This document shows positions 7,859-15,666 of a DNA stretch of 64,000 nt, piece after piece. Every line of letters begins with the position of its first letter. The first letter of the stretch is position 1. The notes below the pieces were generated by a model. It was not told the DNA's origin. It saw only the letters and a program-made list of their open reading frames with translations, and did no database searches. This DNA comes from Paracoccus ravus (GTDB lineage Bacteria; Pseudomonadota; Alphaproteobacteria; Rhodobacterales; Rhodobacteraceae): contig NZ_SDEB01000005.1 of the NCBI RefSeq assembly GCF_004522175.1, positions 1 through 64,000 on the forward strand, in the 5' to 3' direction. The translations under genes were made by a program, and so were the position numbers.

Positions 7859-8818
7859 ATGAAGACTGCGAACCCCACCCCGCTCATCCGCCATGGCGCA
7901 TTTTGCGACGCGGAACAGAGTATCCGGGCGCATCTCGCCACGTGCCCTCCCGGGCAAGGCAGCATCATCCCCTTGCTGGGCCCGACGCGCGTCGGCAAGT
8001 CCGAGCTTATTCACCGCCTGATCGAGACGTCGCCACAAGGAAAATCTCTGGCGCCGCAGAGGACGTTCGCCCGAGTCGATGTGCCCGCATCTGTCACTGC
8101 GCGGGGGCTCTATGCCGCCATCCTCTCTGCCCTCGGCTACAAGAGCGGTTTCTCGGAGCGGACGAACGACCTTCGCGACAGGCTGTTTCGCGTGATCGAC
8201 AGCTTTGGCATCGAGGTCATCGCACTCGATGAATGCAGCCGCATCGTCGAAAAGGCATCGAAGCTTGGCATCGGCGCCGCCGCGGACTTGTTCAGGTCCA
8301 TCGCCGATGGAACCGGGGCTTCGCTGATCCTGTCCGGGCTTCCGAAGTTTCAGGCCGCCATCGATCATAATGAGCAACTGCGTGACCGGGCCACCAGCAC
8401 CGTGCTGTTCAAGCCCTATGACTGGCAGAACGACGATGATCGAGACGCGTTCGTGGGCACCGTACAGGTGGTGCTGAACAATCTCGAAACTTCCGGCATC
8501 CGGGTAGACCTCGATGTCGAGGACTTCGTCCGTCGTCTGTACGGCGCCTCGGGCGGGAGGATCCCGGTCATCACCAGGCTTGTGGGCGCCAGCCTGGCCG
8601 ACACCCCGTCAGCGATCCGCCTTGCCGATCTGCGCCGTGGTGCCGCGGCGATGCAACAATCGGGAATTCGGGTCTCATCCTTCTTCGAGTCCAATGAGCC
8701 GGACGAGACAGATCTCGTCCGATCCTACGCAATCGTCATGCACGAGGCAGGTCTGAATTTCGAGCTGTCGACGGATGTCGGGTTGAAGGCCTATTGGGAC
8801 ATGGAGATGTCGTCGTGA
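7859..8818 (+). CDS. tnsC: TnsC/TniB-like AAA+ transposition regulator
   Basis: TnsC is an ATPase that links the target-site protein to the transposase and forms filaments on DNA in studied Tn7-like systems. The 319-aa product has a Walker A motif at 41-48 (GPTRVGKS) and Walker B at about 121-126 (IALDEC), followed by sensor-like segments. It is much shorter than Tn7 TnsC (555 aa) and nearer in size to TniB proteins. It starts 3 bases after the tnsB stop, with an AGGAG site inside the end of tnsB. Confidence 0.85.
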   Translation: MKTANPTPLIRHGAFCDAEQSIRAHLATCPPGQGSIIPLLGPTRVGKSELIHRLIETSPQGKSLAPQRTFARVDVPASVTARGLYAAILSALGYKSGFSERTNDLRDRLFRVIDSFGIEVIALDECSRIVEKASKLGIGAAADLFRSIADGTGASLILSGLPKFQAAIDHNEQLRDRATSTVLFKPYDWQNDDDRDAFVGTVQVVLNNLETSGIRVDLDVEDFVRRLYGASGGRIPVITRLVGASLADTPSAIRLADLRRGAAAMQQSGIRVSSFFESNEPDETDLVRSYAIVMHEAGLNFELSTDVGLKAYWDMEMSS

Positions 8819-10602
8819 AGCTGGTGACCACGCCCCTGCCCGAAGAGAGCCTGGACGGCTTCCTGCGCCGCCACGCTGAAGCCGAGTTCCGGGATGAAGT
8901 CGGGGATCTGCTGCGCGGCGTCGGCTTCGACTTTGGCCGGCCCCTGATTGAGCGCGCCTCTGAACTCGAGCAACTGCTAGACCTGCCCGCCGGAACACTC
9001 GATCCCATGCTGCCAAGGGCATCTTCAAAAATCCCCGGGCTGACATGGGGCTTCCAGCGGCGGCATTCGGCCCCGGTCTGTCCCGAATGCCTTGCCAGCG
9101 GAAATCCCCGCCACCAGGCATGGCAGCATTGCTTCGCCACCGCCTGTCCCGAGCATGCGCTGGTTCTCGTGGATTTCTGCCCGATCTGCGCCGAGACGAT
9201 GCAGCCCGGTCATGGCGGCCACGCAACCTGCCGCTGTGGGCACTATCTGACCCACTGCAGGCGCGAAGCCGCCAGTGACTGGGAGGTCGCGGTTTCCGCG
9301 TTGATCGCAGGGCAGATGCATCCGAGCCGGGGCAGCCTGCCGCCCTCGCTCACCTTCCAAACGCCGTCCGATATCAGTTCCTTCCTGCTCTTCCTCATCG
9401 CAAGCCAGACCGCACCCGTCACCGGGAAACATGGCAAGATCGTCCTGCCGAAGACTGTCGAGCAGGCCCGCGGCCAACTGCGCAGCATCGAGCCTCTGCT
9501 AAGCAACTGGCCCGAGGCATTTGAGCAGGATGTCTCCTTGCGCCTGCGACAGAGTGATCAGGAAAAAGCCTCGGCCCCTGCACGGCTGGGCAAGTGGTAT
9601 CAGCGCTTCATGCGCTTCCGGCATCCGGCCTACCGGGTGTTCCATCAAGCCTTCGAGCAGGTCGTTCGCCAGGAATTCGACGGCAGGTATTTTGGTGCTC
9701 CCCAAGCCTCGCGCTCCGTGGACAGGCGCTGGATCAGCGCTGCCGAGGCAGGGCGGCGGATCGGTATCAGGGCCGGACGCATCGTCGAGGCAGTCGCGGC
9801 AGGGGCCATCGCAGGCAGAACCTTCACGAGTGGCTTCGGACACCGCCACACGACCATCGATCTGGAAACCGTCGAGTCCATCATCACCAACCGCCAGCGC
9901 TTCATCGACAAGACCCACGCACGGGATTTCCTCGGCATTTCGCGCAAACAATACGATCTGCTTGCCGAGGCCGACATATTTGCCGCGAGCCTACCGAAGG
10001 AGCTGCCGCCGCTGGTCGATGGGCCACATGACTTCGATGCGCTCGAGGCCATGGTGGCTGGCATCGCGAAGAACGCGACCCCCGTCCCCGGAAAGACGAT
10101 CGCGCTGCAAGACCTCAACCTGCGCTACACGACCGATCGGTCGGGTCTCACCTCCGTCTTTCAGGCCATCGCCGAGGGCGCCCTTCCCCCGTGCCCTCAC
10201 AGCATCTCCGGCGCATTCGGCAAGTTCCGGTTCCCGCTCGAGGAAGTTCAGATGCTGCTGGGCAAGGCCAGACGCGGCACCGGGCTGACCGTTCAAGAAC
10301 TTGCACGGCAGACCGGCTGGAAGGAGCAATGTATTTCGGGTTGGTGCCAGCAGGGTCTGATCGAGCACGAGACCACAGAACATGCTGGCGGGCTGAAGCG
10401 CGTGATCAATACCGCCGCACTTGCCCGCTTCCAGATGGCCTACGTCCCGGTATCCGTCCTCGCGCAGCAGGCCGACACATCATCGCGCAGTATGCTAAAG
10501 AAGCTCGCGGGAAAGGAGATCCAGACGACGGGCGCAACTCAGGATGGAACCGCCTGGCGCGGCCATCTGGTCGCGATGCCCGATCTGGCGAAACTCATCT
10601 AA
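8815..10602 (+). CDS. tniQ: TniQ/TnsD-like target-selection protein
   Basis: TniQ-family proteins choose the insertion site. The frame opens at ATG 8794, but GTG 8815 overlaps the tnsC stop as GTGA, has a GGAGA site just upstream and gives the usual short lead into the LPEESLDGFLRR motif, so I use it (595 aa). A zinc-binding block with CPEC, CPEH, CPIC and CRCGH motifs lies at about residues 89-143. The C-terminal 300 residues contain at least three small helix-turn-helix-like segments, two of them MerR/excisionase-like (for example AEAGRRIGI...GRIVEAV and TVQELARQTGW). This suggests sequence-specific recognition of an attachment site, as in TnsD, rather than the short TniQ of CRISPR-guided elements. 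Confidence 0.8.
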   Translation: MKLVTTPLPEESLDGFLRRHAEAEFRDEVGDLLRGVGFDFGRPLIERASELEQLLDLPAGTLDPMLPRASSKIPGLTWGFQRRHSAPVCPECLASGNPRHQAWQHCFATACPEHALVLVDFCPICAETMQPGHGGHATCRCGHYLTHCRREAASDWEVAVSALIAGQMHPSRGSLPPSLTFQTPSDISSFLLFLIASQTAPVTGKHGKIVLPKTVEQARGQLRSIEPLLSNWPEAFEQDVSLRLRQSDQEKASAPARLGKWYQRFMRFRHPAYRVFHQAFEQVVRQEFDGRYFGAPQASRSVDRRWISAAEAGRRIGIRAGRIVEAVAAGAIAGRTFTSGFGHRHTTIDLETVESIITNRQRFIDKTHARDFLGISRKQYDLLAEADIFAASLPKELPPLVDGPHDFDALEAMVAGIAKNATPVPGKTIALQDLNLRYTTDRSGLTSVFQAIAEGALPPCPHSISGAFGKFRFPLEEVQMLLGKARRGTGLTVQELARQTGWKEQCISGWCQQGLIEHETTEHAGGLKRVINTAALARFQMAYVPVSVLAQQADTSSRSMLKKLAGKEIQTTGATQDGTAWRGHLVAMPDLAKLI

Positions 10603-10621
10603 AAGCATTGAAATTAGATAG

Positions 10622-10771
10622 TTAGACGTCGTCGCCGTCGCCGCTCATTCTCATGAACTCCTCCAGCATCTCGCGACGGTGACGATTTTCCCGAGACAGG
10701 CCGACTAGAAGACGCGCGAGCGGCCAACAGCAAAGCACCGTTACGGTGATCGCGGCGAGGATGTTGAGCAT
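10622..10771 (-). CDS. Small single-pass membrane protein, unknown function
   Basis: A 49-aa product starts at ATG 10771 with a good GGGGAG ribosome site at 10776-10783. Residues about 2-24 form one hydrophobic membrane segment, followed by a charged cytoplasmic-type tail ending in a run of Asp and Gly. It is encoded opposite to tniQ and divergent from the antitoxin-like gene at 10805. The frame could open further upstream (60 codons), but the internal start has the better ribosome site. No family recognised. Confidence 0.5.
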   Translation of the reverse strand: MLNILAAITVTVLCCWPLARLLVGLSRENRHRREMLEEFMRMSGDGDDV

Positions 10772-10804
10772 GGCGACTCCCCTTGTGCTGTGCCAGTATA
10801 GCAC

Positions 10805-11059
10805 ATGACCCTGTCAGACGCAGCTGATCGCTCCATCACGCATCGCCGCGAGCTCATAGCCAAGCTCGGCGAAATGCTCCCGGGCTTGGAACTTGTCTTG
10901 ATGGCGTATGAGGAATACGACCCATGGGTGATCCTCGACATCTTGCTCGCGCCCGACAGCGCCTTGGGTGGACGAACATTGCTCGAAGCAATTCAAGAGG
11001 GCGATGAGCGAGCCATTGCCCGGCATATCGCCCAAGCGAGGGGCGACGGGTTCGCTTAA
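10805..11059 (+). pseudogene. Antitoxin-like small protein, copy 1 (C-terminus lost by frameshift)
   Basis: This 84-codon frame is a close copy of the first part of the gene at 11342 (shared ITHRRELIAKLGEMLPGL and LLAPDSALGG). The LLAPDSALGGRTLLEAI...GD segment resembles the toxin-binding end of MbcA/ParS-type antitoxins, a motif-level inference. After its stop at 11057-11059, another frame at about 11070-11160 encodes a tail (KIGILGGM...EDPEPAGSDPASP) matching the C-terminus of copy 2. The gene was therefore once longer and has been frameshifted near 11055. No clear ribosome site precedes the ATG. Confidence 0.5.
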
Positions 11060-11159
11060 GCAGCCAGGGAACGCCACGCAAAATCGGGATTCTGGGCGGC
11101 ATGCATTCCTGCCGATCCAGGCCGGAGGATCCGGAACCCGCAGGCTCCGACCCAGCTAG

Positions 11160-11310
11160 TCCGATCCACTTACGCCCGACGTCAGCGGCACACGGCAAAG
11201 CGGGTATTCAACAGGTTGCGAGAGGACCAAGGCTTCACCGGCGGCTACATGATCATCAAGGGCTATGTCCGGGAGCGAAAACAACGCAGCCAGAAGTGCG
11301 TTCAGCGTGG
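11160..11310 (+). pseudogene. IS21-family IstA transposase remnant
   Basis: A frame of about 45 codons reads TYARRQRHTAKRVFNRLRED followed by GFTGGYMIIKGYVRE, the conserved N-terminal helix-turn-helix and GFxGGYxxxKxYVRE motif of IS21 IstA. Nothing of the catalytic domain or of IstB is present. The remnant runs in frame into the antitoxin-like gene copy 2, so the long open frame starting at 11216 is an accidental fusion. Confidence 0.7.
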
Positions 11311-11341
11311 CGACTCGCCTTGCCCTGTGAGACTATGGCAC

Positions 11342-11800
11342 ATGACCCAGTCAAAAGCCGCTGATAGCTCCATCACACATCGCCGCGAGCTCATAGCAAA
11401 GCTTGGCGAGATGCTTCCGGGCCTCGACCTTGTTTTGATAGCGCATGAAGACGACGATCCATGGGTGATCCTGAATATCCTGCTCGCCCCCGACAGCGCG
11501 CTGGGTGGGCGATCATTGTTCCAAGCGATCCAAGAGGGCGATGCCAGAGCCATTGCCCGCCATGTTGCCGAAGCGAAAGGGTACGGGCCCGAGACCAAAC
11601 CGAAAACTGCGCGGGTCAAATTCGGAATTCTGGCCGGAATCGTGCCGCCGCCGCCCACCGCGTTTTTCGAGGACCTTGATCCCGCAGATTTTGCCCAACC
11701 TAGTCCGGATCGTTCAATCCCAGACCCCAACTCAAAAATTGCTGCAAAAGCAAAGTCGTCAGTTCGACCGCGGGCGAAGAAATCAACTGAGCAAAACTAA
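11342..11800 (+). CDS. Antitoxin-like small protein, copy 2 (full length)
   Basis: The 152-aa product starts at ATG 11342, the position equivalent to the copy-1 start at 10805. Residues about 10-80 share the duplicated domain, including WVILNILLAPDSALGG, which resembles the C-terminal domain of MbcA/ParS-type antitoxins but without their helix-turn-helix. A Pro/Asp-rich segment (GILAGIVPPPP...FFEDLDPADF) and a Lys/Arg-rich tail follow. No toxin gene is adjacent. It lies just inside the right-hand repeats and so is probably cargo of the Tn7-like element. The function is inferred from weak similarity. Confidence 0.5.
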   Translation: MTQSKAADSSITHRRELIAKLGEMLPGLDLVLIAHEDDDPWVILNILLAPDSALGGRSLFQAIQEGDARAIARHVAEAKGYGPETKPKTARVKFGILAGIVPPPPTAFFEDLDPADFAQPSPDRSIPDPNSKIAAKAKSSVRPRAKKSTEQN

Positions 11801-11835
11801 GTTATTGATAATTAACATATAAATTGCGGTCATAG

Positions 11836-11933
11836 ACGCGCAACTTTATGCGCTAAGTCCGCGCAACTTTATGTGCGAAGTAGGGTGGCTAAGTCATTGA
11901 TTTTACGTAAACGACGCGCAACTTTACGCGCTA
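11836..11933 (+). repeat. Three end repeats, candidate TnsB-binding sites
   Basis: Three near-identical repeats share the core CGCGCAACTTTA followed by a GC-rich flank: 11836-11855 (ACGCGCAACTTTATGCGCTA), 11860-11878 and 11914-11933. Cores are spaced 23 and 55 bp apart and all point the same way. GCGC on both sides gives each a partly palindromic outline. Spaced repeats at element ends are what TnsB binds in Tn7. Identity as TnsB sites is inferred from location and pattern. Confidence 0.65.
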
Positions 11934-11941
11934 CCCTTCAG

Positions 11942-12802
11942 TTCCGCCGCAACAATTATATCGAGAAGGCGGAACTGCCCTCGCGCCTTGGCTTCGAGGC
12001 CTCGGGCCGGGTGACGGCACTTGGCGAAGGGGTCGGCGGTTTCCAGATCGGCGACAGGGTCTGCGTCGTACCCGGCGCGCCGCTCGGGGCCCATGGCACC
12101 TGCGCGGACTGGGTCAATGTTCCGGCCTCGCGCGTCCTGCCTTGCCCGGCAGGGCTTAACGACGCAGAGGCCGCCGCGCTCTGGATGTCCTATGTCACGC
12201 CCTACGGCGCGCTGATCGAGATCTGCCGGATCCGCGCAGGCCAGCATGTGCTGATCACCGCGGCAAACAGCACTGTGGGACTGGCCGCGATCCAGATTGC
12301 CCGCGCGGTCGGAGCTTTCCCGATCGCGACCGTCCTCAGCGAAAGCCTGCGCCAGCCGGTGCTGGAAGCCGGGGCCGGGGCGGTGATCGTGATGGAAAGT
12401 GAAGATCTGGCCCAAGGCCTCGCCTGGGCTTCTCCGGTTGGCATCGACGCGGCCTTCGATGCAGTCGGCGGCCCTCAGGTCGCACAGATCGCCGAAGCGA
12501 TGCGCCCGCGTGGAAGCATCGTCATTCATGGCGCGCTGAGCCCGGAGCCGACGCCTTTCCCGCTGAAGCTCGCCCTGCGCAAGAACCTGTCCCTGCGCGG
12601 CTATTACTACACCGAGGTGACCGACGACCCGGAGGCCCTGAGCCGGGCGCAGGACTTCCTCAACAAGGCCATCACCGCAGGTCATGTGGTCCCGAAAATC
12701 GATCGCAGCTTCGGTCTGGAGAATATCGCCGAGGCCCATGCCTATCTGGAAAGCGGGCGACATTTTGGGAAAGTCGTGGTCCTAACGCAGCCAGGAAAAT
12801 GA
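11942..12802 (+). pseudogene. Zinc-type alcohol dehydrogenase/quinone oxidoreductase family gene, 5' end lost
   Basis: The frame encodes most of an MDR-superfamily NAD(P)H oxidoreductase. It enters at FRRNNYIE, which normally lies about 50 residues into these proteins. It continues through the GFEASG and GDRV region, the cofactor-binding strand (HVLITAANSTVGLAAIQIARAVGA) and the usual C-terminal GRHFGKVVV. The expected N-terminal catalytic-domain strands are missing because the Tn7-like element end at about 11938 abuts the gene. A start codon in the transposon end (11873) could still give a product, but it would lack the normal N-terminus. Confidence 0.75.
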
Positions 12803-12900
12803 TTGCTTTCCCTGCACCGCCGCCGAGGGGCTGAGGTCGCCGTTTGAATAGCCCCATATTTTGTGGACGCCTTCTTCGCTAATTTTGAGGCAAGGAGGCC

Positions 12901-13168
12901 ATGATGGGCACGGGCAATTTCACTGACGACTTCAAGCGCGATGCTGTCGTGCAGATCACGGAACGGGGCTACCCGGCGAAGGATGTTTCGGAGCGGCTCG
13001 GCGTCAGCACGCACGCGCTCTATGCCTGGAAGCGCAAGTTCGCGAAGGCGATGTCGGGTGACACGGAGAAGGATGCCGAGATCCGTCGGCTGAAGGTGAG
13101 CTGGCGCGGGTGTCGGAGGAGCGCGACATCCTAAAAAAGGCCATCGCGTATTTCGCCAGGGATGCAAA
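12901..13168 (+). pseudogene. IS3-family OrfA, frameshifted
   Basis: OrfA carries the N-terminal helix-turn-helix (GYPAKDVSERLGVSTHALYAWKRKF) that binds IS ends. The frame breaks near 13095, where one base appears to be missing. The normal continuation (ELARVSEERDILKKAIAYFARDAK) is still readable in another frame up to TGA 13168-13170. The A6G run at about 13132-13139 is the usual site for programmed -1 frameshifting into OrfB. Confidence 0.7.
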
Positions 13169-14081
13169 GTGAGATACGCGTTCGTGGCCGAGCATCGAGG
13201 TCAGTTTTCGGTGCGGGCGATGTGCCGCTGCCTGCGTATCCAGCCGAGCGGGTTCTACGCGTGGCTGAAGACACCGCTGAGCCAGCCGGCGCAGGAAGAC
13301 AGGCGCCAGACCGAGCTACTGCGTAAGGCTTGGGCGGAGAGCGGCAAGGTCTATGGCTACCGCAAGCTGCATGACGATCTGGTCGAACAGGGCTAAATCA
13401 TCTGTCCGAACCGCGTTTCCCGGCTGGCGCAGCTTGCGGGGATCAAGGCACAGATCGGCTACAAGCGCCGCCCCGGCAGCTATGGCGGCAAGCCGTCGGT
13501 CGTGGTCGACATCGAGCCGGTGAACGCCACCGGTTCGAGAGAACCGGCGAGGGCTCGACCGGCAGTTTGATGTCGAGGTTCCGGACAAGGCTTGGGTAAC
13601 CGACATCACCTACATCCGGACGCAAGAGGGGTTCGCTTCCCTCGCGGTGGTCATCGACCTGTATTCCCGGCGCGTGGTCGGCTGGTCGATGCAAAGCAGG
13701 CAGACGACAGATGTCGTTTTGCAGGCGCTGCTCATGGCTGTGTGGCGGCGAAAGCCGAAGAACAAGGTGCTGATCCACTCGGATCAGGGCAGTCAGTTCA
13801 CCAGGATGGATTGGGCTGCGTTCCTGCGCGCCAACAATCTGGAGCATTCCATGAGCCGCCGTGGCAACTGCCATGACAACGCCGTTGCCGAGAGCTTCTT
13901 CAACCTGCTCAAGCGCGAGCGGATCAGGCGCAGGACTTACCGGAACCGCGAAGACGCAAGGCGGGACGTGTTCGATAACATCGAGATGTTCTACAACCCG
14001 AAGCGCAAGCATGCGAGGAACGGGATGCTGTCGCCTGTCGAGTTCGAGCGGCAGCAGATGATGAGACGTGAAGGCGTCTAA
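13169..14081 (+). pseudogene. IS3-family OrfB transposase, interrupted
   Basis: OrfB is the DDE catalytic subunit. The N-terminal part (RYAFVAEHRGQFSVRAMCRCL) is intact until a TAA at about 13394-13396. After that the frame resumes and then hits an insertion of roughly 45 bp at about 13511-13552. The C-terminal half is intact and shows the catalytic pattern: IDLYSRRVVGW, the HSDQGSQF aspartate and the NAVAESFFNLLKRE glutamate. This copy cannot make a full transposase. Confidence 0.75.
13511..13552. repeat. Small palindromic insertion within orfB
   Basis: Compared with the usual IS3-group OrfB sequence, about 40-45 extra bases separate the GTCGAC at 13505-13510 from the CTCGACCGGCAGTTTGATG segment at about 13553. 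The insert contains a perfect hairpin at 13530-13547 (CCGGTTC-GAGA-GAACCGG) and an outer GAGCC/GGCTC pair. Its nature is unknown; it behaves like a miniature palindromic repeat. Confidence 0.4.
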
Positions 14082-14099
14082 GAAACTCGAGGCTATTCA

Positions 14100-14510
14100 C
14101 TGGGCCTGCGTAAAACGTGACTTCTTCATCGGAACGCCATCCTTCATCCTGCCGTTCGTAGCAGATGGAAGAGGCGATCCGCAGCAAACCACAGATCGGC
14201 TCGCCCACATGCGAAATTCGATGCGCCTCAATAAACCGCCGACCGTCGGTCGAGCTCCGCCATCGCAAGGCGATCACGTCATGCCACCGGTTAAAGTGGC
14301 GAGATCGACGCGCTCGCCTGACGAAGAATTTCGTGCGCCCGACGCAACTCCCGGCTCTCCCCGTCCAGCGCCTTCACCTTCTCGGCCATTTCGGTTGGGA
14401 TGCCCGCGCTTGCCGCTGTCGCCCTCCGCCTTCCTGGCTCCCTCGTTCAGGTCAGGGGCGCACAGCCGATCTTCGCGGAAATCGACCTCACTGCCTGCCA
14501 CCGCGATCCG
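14100..14510 (-). pseudogene. Second IS3-family remnant (OrfA end and start of OrfB)
   Basis: On the minus strand, broken frames read RWQAVRSISAKIGCAP, then IPTEMAEKVKAL, then EILRQAS (OrfA). These are followed by FIEAHRISHVGEPICGLLRIA (start of OrfB). Stops and frame changes make it non-functional. It ends exactly at the right end of the IS3 element at 12845-14099, so that element probably inserted into it. The remaining OrfB is absent. Confidence 0.65.
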
Positions 14511-14940
14511 CGTTGACCTTGGTCAACGGGGACCGGCCGCTATGCGCGGTCACGAACGTCAGGGAAAACTTGTTCTCGCGGATCGGCAGTGTCTCACGCG
14601 GCGCCATCCACCGGGTGATATTCAAAATTCCCCTGGATCACTCGCCTCTGGGAAATTTGAATCAGAAGCCAGCCAGAGCGCGAATCCCGCGCGTGCTCGG
14701 GCGTGACTCAGGATTGACCACTTTTCTGGAGGCAGGCCAGATCAAGTGCGAGATTTGTGCAAAAACACCATTTCTCGACAATCTTGCCACATCGGCAAAA
14801 GATTAATTTGCACGGGCAAAGATTAACGCTTGGATTTCGCGCGGACGGGTAGTTTTCTTCTTCGTAGCTGGCGCGAATTGCCGCCTGGCATTCTGGATCG
14901 CCCGGTCGACGGATCGGCGCATTGCCCTCTGGAGAAGAAA
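14511..14940. other. Intergenic leader region before the outer-membrane protein gene
   Basis: I see no gene in this 430-bp stretch. It contains a short direct repeat (GCAAAAGATTAA and GCAAAGATTAA, about 14793-14827) in an AT-richer patch. It probably holds the promoter and a long leader for the gene at 14941, but no clear -35/-10 pair stands out. Confidence 0.35.
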
Positions 14941-15657
14941 ATGAGCATGAAGAAGATCACTGTAATGGCGACCTCCCTCACTCTCGGGGCGAGTGCCGCC
15001 GCCTATGCTGGTGGTTACACGCCGCCTGTGACAGAGCCCATCATAGCCCCCGTCATCGAAGAGCCGATCGCCGATTGGTCCGGCGGCTATTTCGGCGGTA
15101 CGCTGGGCTATGCATTTGGCGGATCGGATGAGGTCGGCATCAGCGACAGCACGGACACGCTCCTGGGCAATATCGGCGAAGTCGAGGTCAATGGTGCCAA
15201 TATCGGCCTGCGGGTCGGTTATCGCTGGCAGCGCGACAAATGGACCTTTGGACCGGAGCTTGGCTATGAATTCGCCGATATCCGGGATGAGACCAGCGCG
15301 GATATCGTCGTCGACGGCGATTCCGTGAACATTGGCGCGGATGCCAAGGTCGAGAATATCCTGGCCCTGCGCTTCAAGACCGGCTACATCGTCCGCCCCG
15401 ACACCATGGTCTATGGTATCGCCGGCTGGGCGCGGGCGAGCGTCGATTACGAGATCTACGACACGGATGTCAGCTATGACGCCGATGGCTACATCGTCGG
15501 TCTGGGCGTGGAACGGATGATCAACGACCGGATGTCCGTCACAGGCGAATGGGAATATGCCGATTTCGGCAAGGAAACTCTCGAGGCCGAGGGCCTGAGC
15601 ACCCGGGCCACGATGGATTATCACAACTTCAAGATCGGTGTGAACTACAAGTTCTGA
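14941..15657 (+). CDS. Outer-membrane beta-barrel protein (OmpA/Omp25-like porin family)
   Basis: The 238-aa product begins with a Sec signal peptide (MSMKKITVMATSLTLGASAAAYAGG; cleavage probably after AYA). It continues with alternating amphipathic strands, a WSGGYFGGTLGYAFGG opening typical of the Brucella Omp25/Omp31-like family and a terminal Phe (NYKF) recognised by the BAM machinery. The ATG at 14941 has GGAGAAG just before it; the frame is open further upstream without a ribosome site. Likely a single-gene unit ended by the terminator at 15679-15702. Transport or adhesion role unknown. Confidence 0.75.
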   Translation: MSMKKITVMATSLTLGASAAAYAGGYTPPVTEPIIAPVIEEPIADWSGGYFGGTLGYAFGGSDEVGISDSTDTLLGNIGEVEVNGANIGLRVGYRWQRDKWTFGPELGYEFADIRDETSADIVVDGDSVNIGADAKVENILALRFKTGYIVRPDTMVYGIAGWARASVDYEIYDTDVSYDADGYIVGLGVERMINDRMSVTGEWEYADFGKETLEAEGLSTRATMDYHNFKIGVNYKF

Positions 15658-15666
15658 TCGGTCTGA

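Larger units (their letters stand above)
4001..11938 (+). mobile_element. Tn7-like transposon (core module and right-hand boundary)
   Basis: The element contains a tnsA-tnsB-tnsC-tniQ operon, which together define a Tn7-like cut-and-paste transposon. Its right-hand end in this window is marked by three repeats at 11836-11933 and by the abrupt start of a 5'-truncated quinone oxidoreductase gene at about 11942. The left boundary is not resolved: the missing 5' part of the oxidoreductase is not seen anywhere to the left in the window. The element may therefore extend past position 1, or a deletion may have removed the left flank. The 4001 coordinate marks only the nuclease-XRE gene next to the core. 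Confidence 0.65.
12845..14099 (+). mobile_element. Decayed IS3-family element
   Basis: The ends are matching inverted repeats: left about 12845-12871 (GAATAGCC...GACGCC) and right about 14073-14099 (GGCGTCT...GGCTATTC). Between them lie orfA and orfB of an IS3-group element, both damaged. The 3-bp flanks differ (GTT and CTG), so no target duplication is recognisable. Confidence 0.75.

Noticed and set aside
11216-11341. N-terminal extension of antitoxin-like copy 2
   Set aside because: These codons are the istA remnant read in frame. Alignment with copy 1 shows that the true start is ATG 11342.
14068-14806. Two overlapping plus-strand frames of about 210 codons after the IS3 element
   Set aside because: Their translations are Arg/Pro/Ser-rich shadows of the minus-strand IS3 remnant, with no motif of their own.
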